64,000 nt of DNA from JADJYF01 sp965278995 (GTDB lineage: Bacteria; Pseudomonadota; Gammaproteobacteria; Ga0077536): NCBI GenBank assembly GCA_965278995.1, contig OZ257136.1, forward strand, positions 4,774,001 to 4,838,000. The letters are read 5' to 3'. The notes under the pieces were generated by a model. It did not search any database and had not been told where the DNA came from. It saw nothing but the letters and a program-made list of their open reading frames with translations. This document shows, piece by piece, positions 27,552 through 37,665 of the stretch (position 1 is its first letter; every line of letters begins with the position of its first letter). The translations under genes were made by a program, and so were the position numbers.

Positions 27552-29766
27552 GGCGCGCCTGCACGACCCCGAAGTGGTCGGGCCGCAGGTTTCCGCCGAC
27601 GCGCTGCGTGCACTGCTCGAAGCCGAACATGGCGATCCGTTCGCGCTGCTCGGGCCGCATCAGGATGCGCAATCGCGCTGGTGGCTGCGCGCACTGCTGC
27701 CTGGCGCGCAGACCGTCACAGCGGTGGAAGCTGCCACCGGTCGCACGCTCGCCGTACTCGACCGTGTTCACGCTGATGGCCTGTTCAGCGGTCGCATTCC
27801 GCGACGGCGCAAATTGCCCGACTATCGCTTGTGCGTGCAGTGGAGCAGCACTATCGAGATCGAAACCGTCGATGACCCTTACCGCTATGGCCCGCTGCTC
27901 GGTGAACTCGATCTCTGGCTGCTGGCCGAAGGAACCGAGCTCCGCCCCGGCGACAAGCTCGGCGCGCATGCGCATCGTATCGGCGAGAGTCACGGCACAC
28001 GGTTCGCCGTGTGGGCGCCGAGCGCACAGCGCGTTGCGGTTGTGGGCGACTGGAATATGTGGGACGAACGCCGTCATCCGCTGCGTCGACGCGTCGAGGC
28101 GGGTATCTGGGAGATTTACATTCCAGGCGTCGGGCCGGGTGCACGCTACAAGTTCGCCATTCTCGAAGCGACCGGCAGGCGTGGACCATGGCGGGCAGAT
28201 CCTTATGCACGCGAATGCGAATTACGGCCAGCGACTGCTTCGGTAGTCGCAGCAGCGTTACCGCAACCCCAGGCATATAGCCGGCCTGCAACGCACGGCG
28301 CGCCGCTGGCCATTTACGAAGTCCATCTCGGTTCATGGCAACGCGTGGTTGAAGAGCATGATCGCTGGCTGAACTGGGATGAACTGGCCGAGACTCTGAT
28401 CCCCTATACCGTGGAGATGGGTTTCACGCATCTCGAACTGCTGCCGGTCACGGAGCACCCGCTCGACGCCTCGTGGGGCTATCAACCTATCGGTTTGTAC
28501 GCGCCAACGGCGCGATTCGGCTCGCCGGCGGGCTTTCTTCGCTTCGTCGAGCGTTGTCACGATGCCGGCCTCGGACTGATCCTGGATTGGGTGCCGGGGC
28601 ATTTTCCGGCCGATGAACATGGCCTGGCGCGGTTCGATGGCACGCATCTGTTCGAACATGCCGATCCACGCGAAGGCACGCATCCAGACTGGAAAACACT
28701 CATCTACAACTTCGGCCGGCACGAAGTGCAGGCGTTCCTGGTCGGTAACGCGCGCTATTGGCTGGAACATTTTGGTGTCGATGGCCTGCGTGTCGATGCC
28801 GTCGCCTCGATGCTCTATCGCGATTACAGCCGTGGTCCGGGCGAATGGACGCAGAATGCGATGGGCGGCCGCGAGAATCTCGAAGCGATAGCGTTTCTAC
28901 AGCGCCTGAATACGGATATCGGCGCGTTCGCTCCGCAGGCATTGACTGTCGCCGAGGAATCGACGAGCTGGCCGGGGGTCTCGGCACCGACTGCCAGCGG
29001 CGGACTTGGTTTCCACTATAAATGGAACATGGGCTGGATGAACGACACGCTGCGTTACATGGCGCGCGACCCGATACATCGCAGTCATCATCACAACGAG
29101 CTGACTTTCGGTCTGCTCTATGCGTTCGACGAGCAGTTCGTCCTGCCGCTATCGCACGACGAAGTCGTGCACGGCAAAGGCTCGCTGCTCAGCCGCATGC
29201 CAGGCGATCGTCGGCAGCAGTTCGCGAATCTGCGCTTGTATTTCGGCTTCATGTACGCACACCCGGGCAAGAAGCTGTTGTTCATGGGCGGCGAGTTCGC
29301 GCAGGTGAACGAATGGAATCACGCGCAAAGTCTCGACTGGCATCTGCTCGAGGATCCCATGCATGGCGGTGTTCAAACCCTGATCCGCGATCTGAATCGT
29401 TTGTATCGCATGCTGCCCGCGCTGCACGCGTTGGACTGCGAGCGCGCCGGCTTCAACTGGATAACACATGACGATCATGCAACAGGCATTATCGCGTTCA
29501 CGCGACTGGGTCGCGCTGAAGGCGAGCGATTGATTGCAGTGTGCAATTTCACGCCAGTTGCGCGCAGCGGTTATCGCCTGGGAGTCCCCCGCGAGGGTGG
29601 CTGGCGCGAATGTTTCAACTCGGATTCAGCGCACTACGGCGGCACCAATCTCGGCAACGCTGGCAGCCGGCTCAGCCCGCAGGCGGAACCTGCGCATGGC
29701 TATCCGTTCTCGCTTGAACTCACTGTTCCACCACTGGCGACGTTATACCTGCAATGGATCCCCTGA
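27511..29766 (+). CDS. glgB: 1,4-alpha-glucan branching enzyme (GH13)
   Basis: 751 residues if ATG 27511 is used; TTG 27541 is an alternative closer to the end of glgP. An N-terminal glgB-type module with HGDPFALLGPH is followed by a CBM48 domain (RFAVWAPSAQRVAVVGDWN). The GH13 core carries GLRVDAVASMLYRDY (nucleophile Asp), TVAEESTSWPGV (acid/base Glu) and LPLSHDEVVHGKGSL. It creates alpha-1,6 branches in glycogen. It overlaps glgP by about 40 bp and glgX by 13 bp. Confidence 0.94.
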   Translation: MPSRSGTSAALTTEARLHDPEVVGPQVSADALRALLEAEHGDPFALLGPHQDAQSRWWLRALLPGAQTVTAVEAATGRTLAVLDRVHADGLFSGRIPRRRKLPDYRLCVQWSSTIEIETVDDPYRYGPLLGELDLWLLAEGTELRPGDKLGAHAHRIGESHGTRFAVWAPSAQRVAVVGDWNMWDERRHPLRRRVEAGIWEIYIPGVGPGARYKFAILEATGRRGPWRADPYARECELRPATASVVAAALPQPQAYSRPATHGAPLAIYEVHLGSWQRVVEEHDRWLNWDELAETLIPYTVEMGFTHLELLPVTEHPLDASWGYQPIGLYAPTARFGSPAGFLRFVERCHDAGLGLILDWVPGHFPADEHGLARFDGTHLFEHADPREGTHPDWKTLIYNFGRHEVQAFLVGNARYWLEHFGVDGLRVDAVASMLYRDYSRGPGEWTQNAMGGRENLEAIAFLQRLNTDIGAFAPQALTVAEESTSWPGVSAPTASGGLGFHYKWNMGWMNDTLRYMARDPIHRSHHHNELTFGLLYAFDEQFVLPLSHDEVVHGKGSLLSRMPGDRRQQFANLRLYFGFMYAHPGKKLLFMGGEFAQVNEWNHAQSLDWHLLEDPMHGGVQTLIRDLNRLYRMLPALHALDCERAGFNWITHDDHATGIIAFTRLGRAEGERLIAVCNFTPVARSGYRLGVPREGGWRECFNSDSAHYGGTNLGNAGSRLSPQAEPAHGYPFSLELTVPPLATLYLQWIP

Positions 29767-31838
29767 TTCCCGGCACCCTGGCGCCCGGCAAGTCCTGGCC
29801 ACTGGGCGCGACGTTTGTCGATGGCGGCGTAAATTTCGCGATATTTTCCGCGCATGCCACCCTCGTTGAACTGTGTCTGTTTGATGCCGCGGGCGAGCGG
29901 GAACTGGCGCGTCTGCCGCTTCCGGCTCAGACCGACGGCGTGTGGCACGGGCTGCTGCCCGGCGCGGGTGCTGGACTCATCTACGGACTGCGTGCGCATG
30001 GTCCGGATGACGCGGCACGCGGACATCGCTTCAATCCAGCCAAGCTCCTGCTCGACCCCTATGCACGTGCGCTTGCCGGCACCTGGCGCTGGACCGAGGC
30101 GCATCTCGGCGACATCCACGCTGGCGATGATAGTCATTGCGCGCAGGACAACGCGAACGACATGCTGAAAGCGCGCGTCGCCGACGAGGAGTTCGACTGG
30201 GCGGGCGATCGTCCGCCACGGACCGCGCTCGGCGACAGCGTGCTCTACGAAGTCCATGTCAAAGGATTTTCCTGGCGTCATCCGGATATCGCGGCAGATC
30301 TGCGCGGCCGCTATGGCGGGCTCGCCTCACCGGCTGCGATCGCGCATTTCAAACGCCTCGGCATTACGGCGGTGAATCTTCTGCCAGTACAGCAGCATCT
30401 GACTGAGCATGCCCTCGCGCGCCGCGGCAAGACCAACTATTGGGGTTACAACACGCTCGCTTTTTTTGTGCCGGATGCGCGCTATGCAGCAGCCGATCCG
30501 GTCCAAGAATTCCGCACCATGGTGCGCGCGCTGCATGTTGCCGGTATCGAGGTCATACTCGACGTCGTTTTCAATCACACTGCCGAATCCGATCATCGTG
30601 GGCCGACGCTGAGCTGGCGTGGACTCGACAACGCCTCGTGGTATCGCCTGCGTCATGAGGACGCACGCTTCTACGAGAATCACAGCGGTACCGGCAACAG
30701 CCTTGATCTCTCTCAACCGCGCGTGATGCAGTTCGTCCTCGACGTTCTGCGCTACTGGGTGACCGAGATGCACGTCGACGGCTTTCGTTTCGACCTGGCG
30801 GCCTCGCTCGCGCGCGGTCCGCAAGGCTTCGATGCGCGTCACGCATTTCTGCAGGCCGTTGCGCAAGATCCGGTGCTCGCTGGCATCAAGCGCATTGCCG
30901 AGCCGTGGGATGCCGGCCCCGGTGGCTATCATCTCGGCAGCTTTCCGCCCGGGTGGTCAGAATGGAACGACAGGTACCGCAACGCGGCTCGCGCGTTCTG
31001 GGTGCGCAAGACCGCTGACCGCGGTGAGTTCGCCTCACGCCTGGCGGGATCGAGCGACATTTTCCGGCACGGTGGGCGGAATGTCTTCGCGGGCATCAAT
31101 TACGTCAGCGCGCACGACGGCTTCACACTGCACGATCTGGTCACTTATGACCGCAAGCACAATGAGAGCAACGGCGAGAGCAATCGCGATGGTTCCGATC
31201 ACAACCTGAGCTGGAATTGTGGCGCTGAGGGCGAGACCGAGTTGCTGGTCGTCAAGACGCTCCGCGGGCGACTCAAGCGTGCCCTGCTCGCCACGCTGTT
31301 CTGTTCGCGCGGCGTGCCAATGCTGCTCGGCGGCGACGAACTCGGGCGTACTCAGCGCGGCAACAACAACGCATACGCGCATGACGATGAACTGAGCTGG
31401 TACGACTGGGCCGCTGCCGATACCGCGATGACTGACTACACCGCCCGATTGATTGCGCTCCGCAAACGCATTCCGCAATTGCATGATGGCCACTGGCTGA
31501 CCGGACAGGCCGATGGTTCGCGTGAGCGCGATGTGGTCTGGTTCGATCGCTATGGCAACGAAATGCAGGCGCACCAGTGGCAGGAGAGCCAGCGCTTCGT
31601 GCTCGGCATGCGGCTCGGCGCGCAGTCTGCGCGTGGAGAACCGCCGCCAGCACCAGCTATCCTTGTGCTGTTCAACGCTGAGCACAAGGATTGGTCGTTT
31701 CGATTGCCGTTTGGTCGCTGGCAGCTGTGCCTCGATTCGGCAGCGGGCGAACCACTTGCAACGGTCACGGCCGCGCTCGAAACCAATGAGATTCTGCTCG
31801 CAGCGCGCAGCCTGGTGCTGCTCGAAGACCAGCCATGA
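29754..31838 (+). CDS. glgX: Glycogen debranching enzyme (isoamylase type, GH13)
   Basis: 694 residues. CBM48-like N-terminus (GATFVDGGVNFAIFSAHA), then the catalytic barrel with VVFNHTAE, DGFRFDLAASLAR (nucleophile Asp), RIAEPWDAGPGGY (acid/base Glu) and FVSAHDGFTLHDL-type motif (seen as YVSAHDGFTLHDL). It hydrolyses alpha-1,6 branches of limit dextrin produced by glgP. ATG 29754 overlaps glgB by 13 bp and its stop overlaps malQ (ATGA). Confidence 0.95.
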   Translation: MDPLIPGTLAPGKSWPLGATFVDGGVNFAIFSAHATLVELCLFDAAGERELARLPLPAQTDGVWHGLLPGAGAGLIYGLRAHGPDDAARGHRFNPAKLLLDPYARALAGTWRWTEAHLGDIHAGDDSHCAQDNANDMLKARVADEEFDWAGDRPPRTALGDSVLYEVHVKGFSWRHPDIAADLRGRYGGLASPAAIAHFKRLGITAVNLLPVQQHLTEHALARRGKTNYWGYNTLAFFVPDARYAAADPVQEFRTMVRALHVAGIEVILDVVFNHTAESDHRGPTLSWRGLDNASWYRLRHEDARFYENHSGTGNSLDLSQPRVMQFVLDVLRYWVTEMHVDGFRFDLAASLARGPQGFDARHAFLQAVAQDPVLAGIKRIAEPWDAGPGGYHLGSFPPGWSEWNDRYRNAARAFWVRKTADRGEFASRLAGSSDIFRHGGRNVFAGINYVSAHDGFTLHDLVTYDRKHNESNGESNRDGSDHNLSWNCGAEGETELLVVKTLRGRLKRALLATLFCSRGVPMLLGGDELGRTQRGNNNAYAHDDELSWYDWAAADTAMTDYTARLIALRKRIPQLHDGHWLTGQADGSRERDVVWFDRYGNEMQAHQWQESQRFVLGMRLGAQSARGEPPPAPAILVLFNAEHKDWSFRLPFGRWQLCLDSAAGEPLATVTAALETNEILLAARSLVLLEDQP

Positions 31839-33412
31839 ATGGCAGGCGGGCGAGCGGCGTATTGCTGCATCCAACGTCGTTGCCGGCGGCGGCGCCCGGC
31901 GAGGCGCATGTTGTTGATGCCGGCAGCGGCGATCTAGGGCGAGCCGCATTCGCTTTCATCGATTGGCTGGCCGCTGCCGGGCAGTCGCTTTGGCAGGTAC
32001 TGCCACTCAATCCGCCGGGGCCGGGCAACTCGCCGTATACCAGTGTCTCGGCCTGGGCGGGTAATCCGGCGCTGATCTCGCCCACGGTTCTCGCCGAGGA
32101 CGGACTGCTCAATCTGGACGAGTCGCCTGGGAATGGTGATGCCAGCGCCCACACCGGATCTGTCAGCCGCATCGACTTTGGCACCAGCACGGCGCTTCGA
32201 ATGCAGCTGCTGCGCAACGCTGCGGTACGATTTTTCGCCACCGCCGCTGGGCGACGAGCGGACATTGCCGCATTCGACGCATGGTGCACAAACGAACAGA
32301 GTTGGCTTGCCGATTACGCCTTGTTCATGGCGCTGCGGGAATCGTGCGGTACCGATCTCTGCTGGGCACAATGGCCAACCGACGTCGCCGCACGCGAGCC
32401 CGGCGTACTCCGCGCCGCTCGGGTACAACTTGCCGATACCGTGCGTTTCTGGTCTTTCGTGCAATGGCAGTTCGCGCGGCAATGGCAGGCGGTGCGGGAG
32501 CATTGCCGGCAGCGTGGCGTGCGCATCATCGGCGACATGCCCATCTATGTGGCATGGGACAGCGTCGATGTGTGGGCAAATTCCGAATTGTTCGATCTCG
32601 GCCGCGATTATCGACCGCGTGTGGTTGCCGGTGTGCCGCCGGATTATTTCAGCGCCGACGGTCAGCTGTGGGGCAATCCGCTCTATCGCTGGTCACGCCA
32701 CGCCGAGCAGGGTTATGTCTGGTGGCAGACGCGTGTCATCGCCGCACTCGCCAATGCCGACCTCGTCCGCATCGATCATTTCCGCGCATTCGAATCCTAT
32801 TGGGAAGTGGCGGCCGATGCTGAAACGGCCATCGACGGGCAGTGGCAAGCCGGCCCTGGACAGGCGCTATTTACGGCGCTGGCAGTGGCCGTAGGTGAGC
32901 CGCTGCCGTTGATTGCCGAAGATCTCGGGACGATCACACCGGCAGTGATGGCGTTACGTCAGTCGGCCGGGCTGCCCGGTATGCGTGTGTTGCAGTTCGC
33001 TTTCGGTGGCGATGCCGACGACCTCAACCTGCCGCATAACGTGCCGGAGGCCTGTGCTGTTTATACCGGCACGCACGACAACGACACATCGCTAGGCTGG
33101 TTCGCAACAGCGAGCGCGCGCGAGCGCGATTTCGCGCGCATTTATCTCAAATCGGATGGCCATGAGATTGGCTGGGATCTGATCCATGCGGCCTCGACCT
33201 CGGTCGCACGTTACGCGGTCTATCCGATGCAGGACGTGCTTGGTGTGGGCAGCGAAGCGCGCATGAATGTGCCGGGCCTCGCCGGTGGTCAATGGGGCTG
33301 GCGTTTCGATTGGGCACAGGTCGCGCCCTGGCAGGCGCGCCGATTGCGCGAGATTTCGGCCGTCCATGGCCGAAACGATCTATCGATCGATCAGTCGATG
33401 GTAAACAGCTGA
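31835..33412 (+). CDS. malQ: 4-alpha-glucanotransferase (GH77)
   Basis: 525 residues. SGVLLHPTSLP at the start and NPPGPGNSPYTSVSAWAGNP are typical of GH77. Further motifs are VRIDHFRAFESYWEV (nucleophile Asp region), IAEDLGTITP (acid/base Glu) and YTGTHDNDTS. It disproportionates short maltodextrins left by GlgX. ATG 31835 overlaps the glgX stop by 4 bp. Its last 22 bp overlap the convergent STAS gene. Confidence 0.95.
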   Translation: MNGRRASGVLLHPTSLPAAAPGEAHVVDAGSGDLGRAAFAFIDWLAAAGQSLWQVLPLNPPGPGNSPYTSVSAWAGNPALISPTVLAEDGLLNLDESPGNGDASAHTGSVSRIDFGTSTALRMQLLRNAAVRFFATAAGRRADIAAFDAWCTNEQSWLADYALFMALRESCGTDLCWAQWPTDVAAREPGVLRAARVQLADTVRFWSFVQWQFARQWQAVREHCRQRGVRIIGDMPIYVAWDSVDVWANSELFDLGRDYRPRVVAGVPPDYFSADGQLWGNPLYRWSRHAEQGYVWWQTRVIAALANADLVRIDHFRAFESYWEVAADAETAIDGQWQAGPGQALFTALAVAVGEPLPLIAEDLGTITPAVMALRQSAGLPGMRVLQFAFGGDADDLNLPHNVPEACAVYTGTHDNDTSLGWFATASARERDFARIYLKSDGHEIGWDLIHAASTSVARYAVYPMQDVLGVGSEARMNVPGLAGGQWGWRFDWAQVAPWQARRLREISAVHGRNDLSIDQSMVNS

Positions 33413-33696
33413 TCGAAATTCGCGACGGCCAGGATGTCCTTGATTACCGGCAGCGCATTCGACAGTCGCACTGATTGGCGCCGTCCGCCGGCGTGCTCGC
33501 GGAGCTGCAACAGCATGCCGAGCGCCGCGCTATCCATGTACTGCGTGTCGCGGAGATCGAGCACATACTGCTCATAGCGCTGGCCGCCGGCCTCGTACGC
33601 CGTGCGCAACTCGCGATGAACATTGAAGTCGAAGCGATTTTGCACGCGGATGGTCAGCGTCTGGCCGTTAGCTGCGGTGGTCGTCGTGATGCTCAT
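33391..33696 (-). CDS. STAS-domain protein (anti-sigma factor antagonist-like)
   Basis: 101 residues, a stand-alone STAS fold. YVLDLRDTQYMDSAALGMLLQLRE contains the conserved phosphorylatable Ser in DSA. Such proteins bind an anti-sigma kinase or act as partner-switch modules. The start overlaps the MCP-like gene stop by 4 bp (ATGA), so the two are co-expressed. No kinase or phosphatase partner is visible nearby. Confidence 0.85.
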   Translation of the reverse strand: MSITTTTAANGQTLTIRVQNRFDFNVHRELRTAYEAGGQRYEQYVLDLRDTQYMDSAALGMLLQLREHAGGRRQSVRLSNALPVIKDILAVANFDQLFTID

Positions 33697-34856
33697 ATCG
33701 TATTACCTATTCGCGTGTCGCTCAGGCCTTCGTCAAGGGCTGGTGCGGGTCTGACGCCAATGCCGCTCAGGATCAGATTTTCGAATACGCCAAGTCTGCG
33801 CTCGCCGTCCTCAGCCACCTGGCGTACTGTGGTCTCAAATGCAAGCGCACGCATGGCGCTGGCTGAGCGTGTTGCAATCTGCGTGGTCAGACTGGCCGTC
33901 TGACCAATGACCATGCCGAGCGACGATTCGATCGCGAGCAGTCGCTTCATCATGCCGTCGATGCTTGATTTGTGCGTCAACAGCATGCTCATGTCGAGCG
34001 ATGCCGAGTCGCCGACGAGTTTGCGCGTCTGCTGCATGGTGAGCTGGGCTTGCTCGACCTGGGTGCGGATCTGTTCGTTGAACTGCGCCGAGTTCAGTGA
34101 GAGTTTGCGGACTTCGTCGGCAACGACCGCAAATCCGCGCCCGGCTTCACCGGCCCGTGCCGCCTCGATGGCTGCGTTCAGCGCAAGCAGATTGGTCTGA
34201 TCGGCGATGCTTTTCACGTCGCCCAGCAGATCGAAGATCTGATTCATCTGCGTTCCCATCTGGTCAATCATATTGACCGTATCCATGCCGCGCTTGCTGG
34301 CCATCACCGCGTTATCGACAAAGCCCTGCAGCACGTTGGAGGCATCGGCGACGAACTTACCGATGGTGACATCTTCTTTGGCCGCGAGCGTTTCCGCTCC
34401 GTCGACCCTGGCTCCCTGCGCTAAAGTGCGGATAGCAACGTCGATCAAGTCCTGCTGCTGACGGGAATCGGCCTGGAAGCCGTCGAATGATTGTTCCAAC
34501 TCGGCTGCGGCGTCGCGTATCAGTGCGCGCACCTGGGCGAATTCAGCCTGCAGGTGCTGAACGGTTTGCTGCACGGTAGAGCGAAGTAGAGCCTCCTGTT
34601 CCAACTCGGCCGGTGACGGTTCGAGTGCTTTAGCCATCGTCACCTTGAACTCGGTCCGCATCAGCGCCATGCGTCGATGGCCATCCCACAGGCAGGCGAG
34701 GGCAACGACGGCAAGCGCAATGGCGTCCAGCGCCGGGTGCATCGTCGCCATGGCAAGCGCGAGCCCGGCCACCATGGCCAGTGCAGTAACGGTCGGGTAG
34801 CTGTCGCGCATAGCGGCCGATCTCTTGTCGGGGTATGAATTCATCAGGGAGTACAT
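33693..34856 (-). CDS. Methyl-accepting chemotaxis-like protein without sensor domain
   Basis: 387 residues from ATG 34856 (another ATG at 34844). A short N-terminus is followed by a tight two-helix membrane hairpin (TALAMVAGLALAMATM...AIALAVVALACLW). Then comes a cytoplasmic coiled coil with the MCP hairpin tip IADQTNLLALNAAIEAARAGEAGRGFAVVADEVRKL. There is no periplasmic ligand-binding domain, so input probably comes from the membrane or cytoplasm. It is cotranscribed with a STAS protein, which points to a signalling module rather than classical chemotaxis. Confidence 0.85.
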   Translation of the reverse strand: MYSLMNSYPDKRSAAMRDSYPTVTALAMVAGLALAMATMHPALDAIALAVVALACLWDGHRRMALMRTEFKVTMAKALEPSPAELEQEALLRSTVQQTVQHLQAEFAQVRALIRDAAAELEQSFDGFQADSRQQQDLIDVAIRTLAQGARVDGAETLAAKEDVTIGKFVADASNVLQGFVDNAVMASKRGMDTVNMIDQMGTQMNQIFDLLGDVKSIADQTNLLALNAAIEAARAGEAGRGFAVVADEVRKLSLNSAQFNEQIRTQVEQAQLTMQQTRKLVGDSASLDMSMLLTHKSSIDGMMKRLLAIESSLGMVIGQTASLTTQIATRSASAMRALAFETTVRQVAEDGERRLGVFENLILSGIGVRPAPALDEGLSDTRIGNTI

Positions 34857-35071
34857 CGGTATAAGCGGATTATTCTTTAGCCCCGTGGCAACCCGCCGCT
34901 GGTCTTCGCCCCGCCGGATGGCTAAGCTGAAGCCAGGATCGTGAGGCCACACTCCGCTTTCGCGTCGAGGGAAGGCTTGCGCCGTAGGGCGCGCAACGCG
35001 GTCCACGTCCGCTTCGGCATCGACTGAACGCCGTTGCGGAAATCAGCGGCGGCTTTGGGGGAGGCAGCGGC

Positions 35072-36613
35072 ATGAAAGGTGCAGATTTCATCAAGGCTCA
35101 CGATCGGGCCAAGAATTTCGACTGGCAACCGTCCTATACCGATAGGGTCGAACGCTATCCCATGCCGTATCGGATCCCATCGAAAACCAGCGACCCGTTC
35201 CGGCACCTCGTGCGCGACTACTGCAGCATGGAGCGTGACAAGGACGACCGTCAGTACGGTGCAATGAGCGACGTCATGGCGCGGGCGAAAATGCCGGCCA
35301 AAGCCTCCGAGCGCTGGACCGAAGTGCTGAAGATTGTCCTGCCGGTCACTGCGTACGCCGAGTATGCGGCGATGAAGTGTACCGGGCAGCTGGTTGAAGC
35401 AATCGATAACGCTGAACTGCGGCAGGGTTATCTGGCGCAGATGATCGACGAAGTCCGGCACGTGAATCAGGAAACCTATCTTGTTCGCTATCTGGCCAAG
35501 CACGCGCTGGATCCGGAGGGTTTCGATTGTGGATTCAAACTGCGAGGAACAAATTTCATCACCCGGGCCAGCCGCGCCTGCTTCGATGGATTCTTCGCCG
35601 GTAATCCGATAGAGGGCGCGCTCAACCTGCAGGTGATTGCTGAAACCGCTTACACCAATCCTTTGTTTGTGACACTGACGGAAGTTGCTGCAGCGAATGG
35701 CGATCAGGCGACACCGACAACGTTTCTGAGTATTCAGTCTGACGAAGCGCGCCACATGGCCAACGGCTATGCGACGCTGGCCGCGATTGCCTCGGTGCCA
35801 GACAACCTGTCGCTGCTGCAGCGGGATTTCGATACGGCGTTTTGGCGCCAGCACACGTTTCTCGACAGCTTCATCAGTGCTGTTTACGACTATTTCCAGG
35901 AAACGCGCGGTGGTTCGTATCAGGAAGCTTGGTCGGAGTGGGTCGGCGATGATTGGGCCGGTGCCTATATCCGGCGGCTGGAACCTTTCGGCGTGAATCT
36001 GCCGAGCGGCTGGTATGAGGCAGCCGACCGTATCAAGTGGCTAGGTCATACGGCGATGATGCTGTTCGCGGCCAGCTGGCCGATGCAGTTCATTCGAATC
36101 GACCCGATGACAGCGCGTGATTTCGAGTGGTTCGAACGCAAGTATCCCGGCTGGTACGCGCACTATGGCAAGTTCTGGGAGAACTTTGCTGCCATGGCCG
36201 ATCCGGCGAGCGGAACATTACCTTTATCGATGTTTGACGGCATGCCGCCGCTCTGCCGCGTCTGCCACATGCCCTGCGTATTCCCGCGACCCGATATTTC
36301 CACGGTCCGCATCAAGGAACATGGCGGGCGCAAGCACGCGTTCTGCTCGGCTGGCTGCGAACGAACGTTTGCGCTTGAACCGCTGCGCTATGCGCGCAAT
36401 CACACCTGGCTCGAACATTACGATGGCTACGACCTTGCCGACTACATCGAGCAATGCGGCCTGTTACGCAGTGATGGTGCGACTCTGCTGGCGCAGCCTC
36501 ATCTCAAACGCGACAGAATGTGGACTCTGGCTGATATCCGCGCCCAGAAATACGAGATCCGCGACCCACTGAAACATCTGCCCGCGCAAGGAACGGTAGG
36601 TGTGCTGCAGTGA
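35072..36613 (+). CDS. Soluble di-iron monooxygenase, hydroxylase alpha subunit with YHS domain
   Basis: 513 residues. The di-iron ligands can be placed at E97 (AYAEY), E127 and H130 (DEVRH), E191 (IAETAYTNPL), E225 and H228 (SDEARH), the canonical pattern of methane/phenol/toluene/propane monooxygenases. A C-terminal zinc-ribbon/YHS domain has C395, C398, C402, C425 and C429. It oxidises a hydrocarbon, phenol or alkene with O2. ATG 35072 has a GGGAGG site. It is followed by beta (GTGA overlap) and coupling genes. Confidence 0.92.
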   Translation: MKGADFIKAHDRAKNFDWQPSYTDRVERYPMPYRIPSKTSDPFRHLVRDYCSMERDKDDRQYGAMSDVMARAKMPAKASERWTEVLKIVLPVTAYAEYAAMKCTGQLVEAIDNAELRQGYLAQMIDEVRHVNQETYLVRYLAKHALDPEGFDCGFKLRGTNFITRASRACFDGFFAGNPIEGALNLQVIAETAYTNPLFVTLTEVAAANGDQATPTTFLSIQSDEARHMANGYATLAAIASVPDNLSLLQRDFDTAFWRQHTFLDSFISAVYDYFQETRGGSYQEAWSEWVGDDWAGAYIRRLEPFGVNLPSGWYEAADRIKWLGHTAMMLFAASWPMQFIRIDPMTARDFEWFERKYPGWYAHYGKFWENFAAMADPASGTLPLSMFDGMPPLCRVCHMPCVFPRPDISTVRIKEHGGRKHAFCSAGCERTFALEPLRYARNHTWLEHYDGYDLADYIEQCGLLRSDGATLLAQPHLKRDRMWTLADIRAQKYEIRDPLKHLPAQGTVGVLQ

Positions 36614-37665
36614 GCACGGTCAAGGCACCGCGCGATTTCACGTACATCAAACCGCAAGCGCGGCGCCTGAGCGAATACGAAGCGTTGACCGTTCATCAGC
36701 AACCCGATGCACTCGATTTCGATCGGCCGCGTGGCAACATCGACGAGATTGAATGGTATCTCCTGCGCGCCGACGGCAGGCCGTTGTGGTCGGTAGACTC
36801 GACGCAGCTGCGTCACGCCGACTGGTATGCGTACCGCGACCCGGCACAGCACTGGCAACGCACGTATGTGCGCCATCAGGAACAACAGGAAACCGCGATC
36901 GCCCGCGCGAGCGAAGATGCCGGATTGAACGGCGCGCTCGGCGCCCTTGATGATCGGTGGGTCAGCGATGTGCTCAGCACACATTACCGCGCGTGGTCGT
37001 TCTTCGAGTACGCGATATTCCGTGCACTGGCACCGGCCCAGCGCGAAGCGCTGTCGGATACCATCGGCAACGTGCTCTGTTTCCAGAGTTTCGATCATCT
37101 GCGACATGCGCAGGATGTCGTCATCTATCTGGTCGAACTCGAGAACTATACGACGGCCGTCAACGACGACGCCGGCAAAACGGCCTGGCTTGAATCGCCG
37201 GTCTACCAGCCGGCACGGCGGCTGGCCGAGACCATCATGGCGACAACGGACTGGGCTGAACTCATGGTTGGGCTCAACCTTGTTGTCGGGCCGTTGCTGC
37301 AGCAACTGGCGGTGAGTGACCTGGTGCGTCGCGGCGCACAGTCGAACAACGATCCGGTCGCGCCGCAGATAGTCATGACGGTCGAACGCGATCGGCGGCG
37401 GAACCTCGCTGCGACGCAAGCGTTCGTACGGATGGTCGTTGAACCATCGAATATGAATGCCGCGCATAATCGCTCTGTCATTCAGGGCTGGATTGCATCA
37501 TGGGCAGTGCATGCCGAAGCAGTTGCATTGGCGCTTGCGCCAGCTTTCGATGCCATACCAGGTCGGCCGGTGGATTTCGGGGAGGCCATGTCTGCTGCCC
37601 GCGCAGCGCTGATACGCACTGTCGGTGAACTCGGCTTCGACTACGCCATTGGCGCATCGTCGTGA
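36610..37665 (+). CDS. Soluble di-iron monooxygenase, hydroxylase beta subunit
   Basis: 351 residues from GTG 36610, overlapping the alpha stop by 4 bp. The all-helical ferritin-like beta subunit (non-catalytic, no full ligand set) has VLCFQSFDHLRHAQDVVIYLVELE and MVVEPSNMNAAHNRSVIQGWI, typical of the family. It forms the alpha2beta2 core with the preceding gene product. Its stop overlaps the coupling-protein start (GTGA), so the three genes are translationally coupled. Confidence 0.9.
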   Translation: MSTVKAPRDFTYIKPQARRLSEYEALTVHQQPDALDFDRPRGNIDEIEWYLLRADGRPLWSVDSTQLRHADWYAYRDPAQHWQRTYVRHQEQQETAIARASEDAGLNGALGALDDRWVSDVLSTHYRAWSFFEYAIFRALAPAQREALSDTIGNVLCFQSFDHLRHAQDVVIYLVELENYTTAVNDDAGKTAWLESPVYQPARRLAETIMATTDWAELMVGLNLVVGPLLQQLAVSDLVRRGAQSNNDPVAPQIVMTVERDRRRNLAATQAFVRMVVEPSNMNAAHNRSVIQGWIASWAVHAEAVALALAPAFDAIPGRPVDFGEAMSAARAALIRTVGELGFDYAIGASS

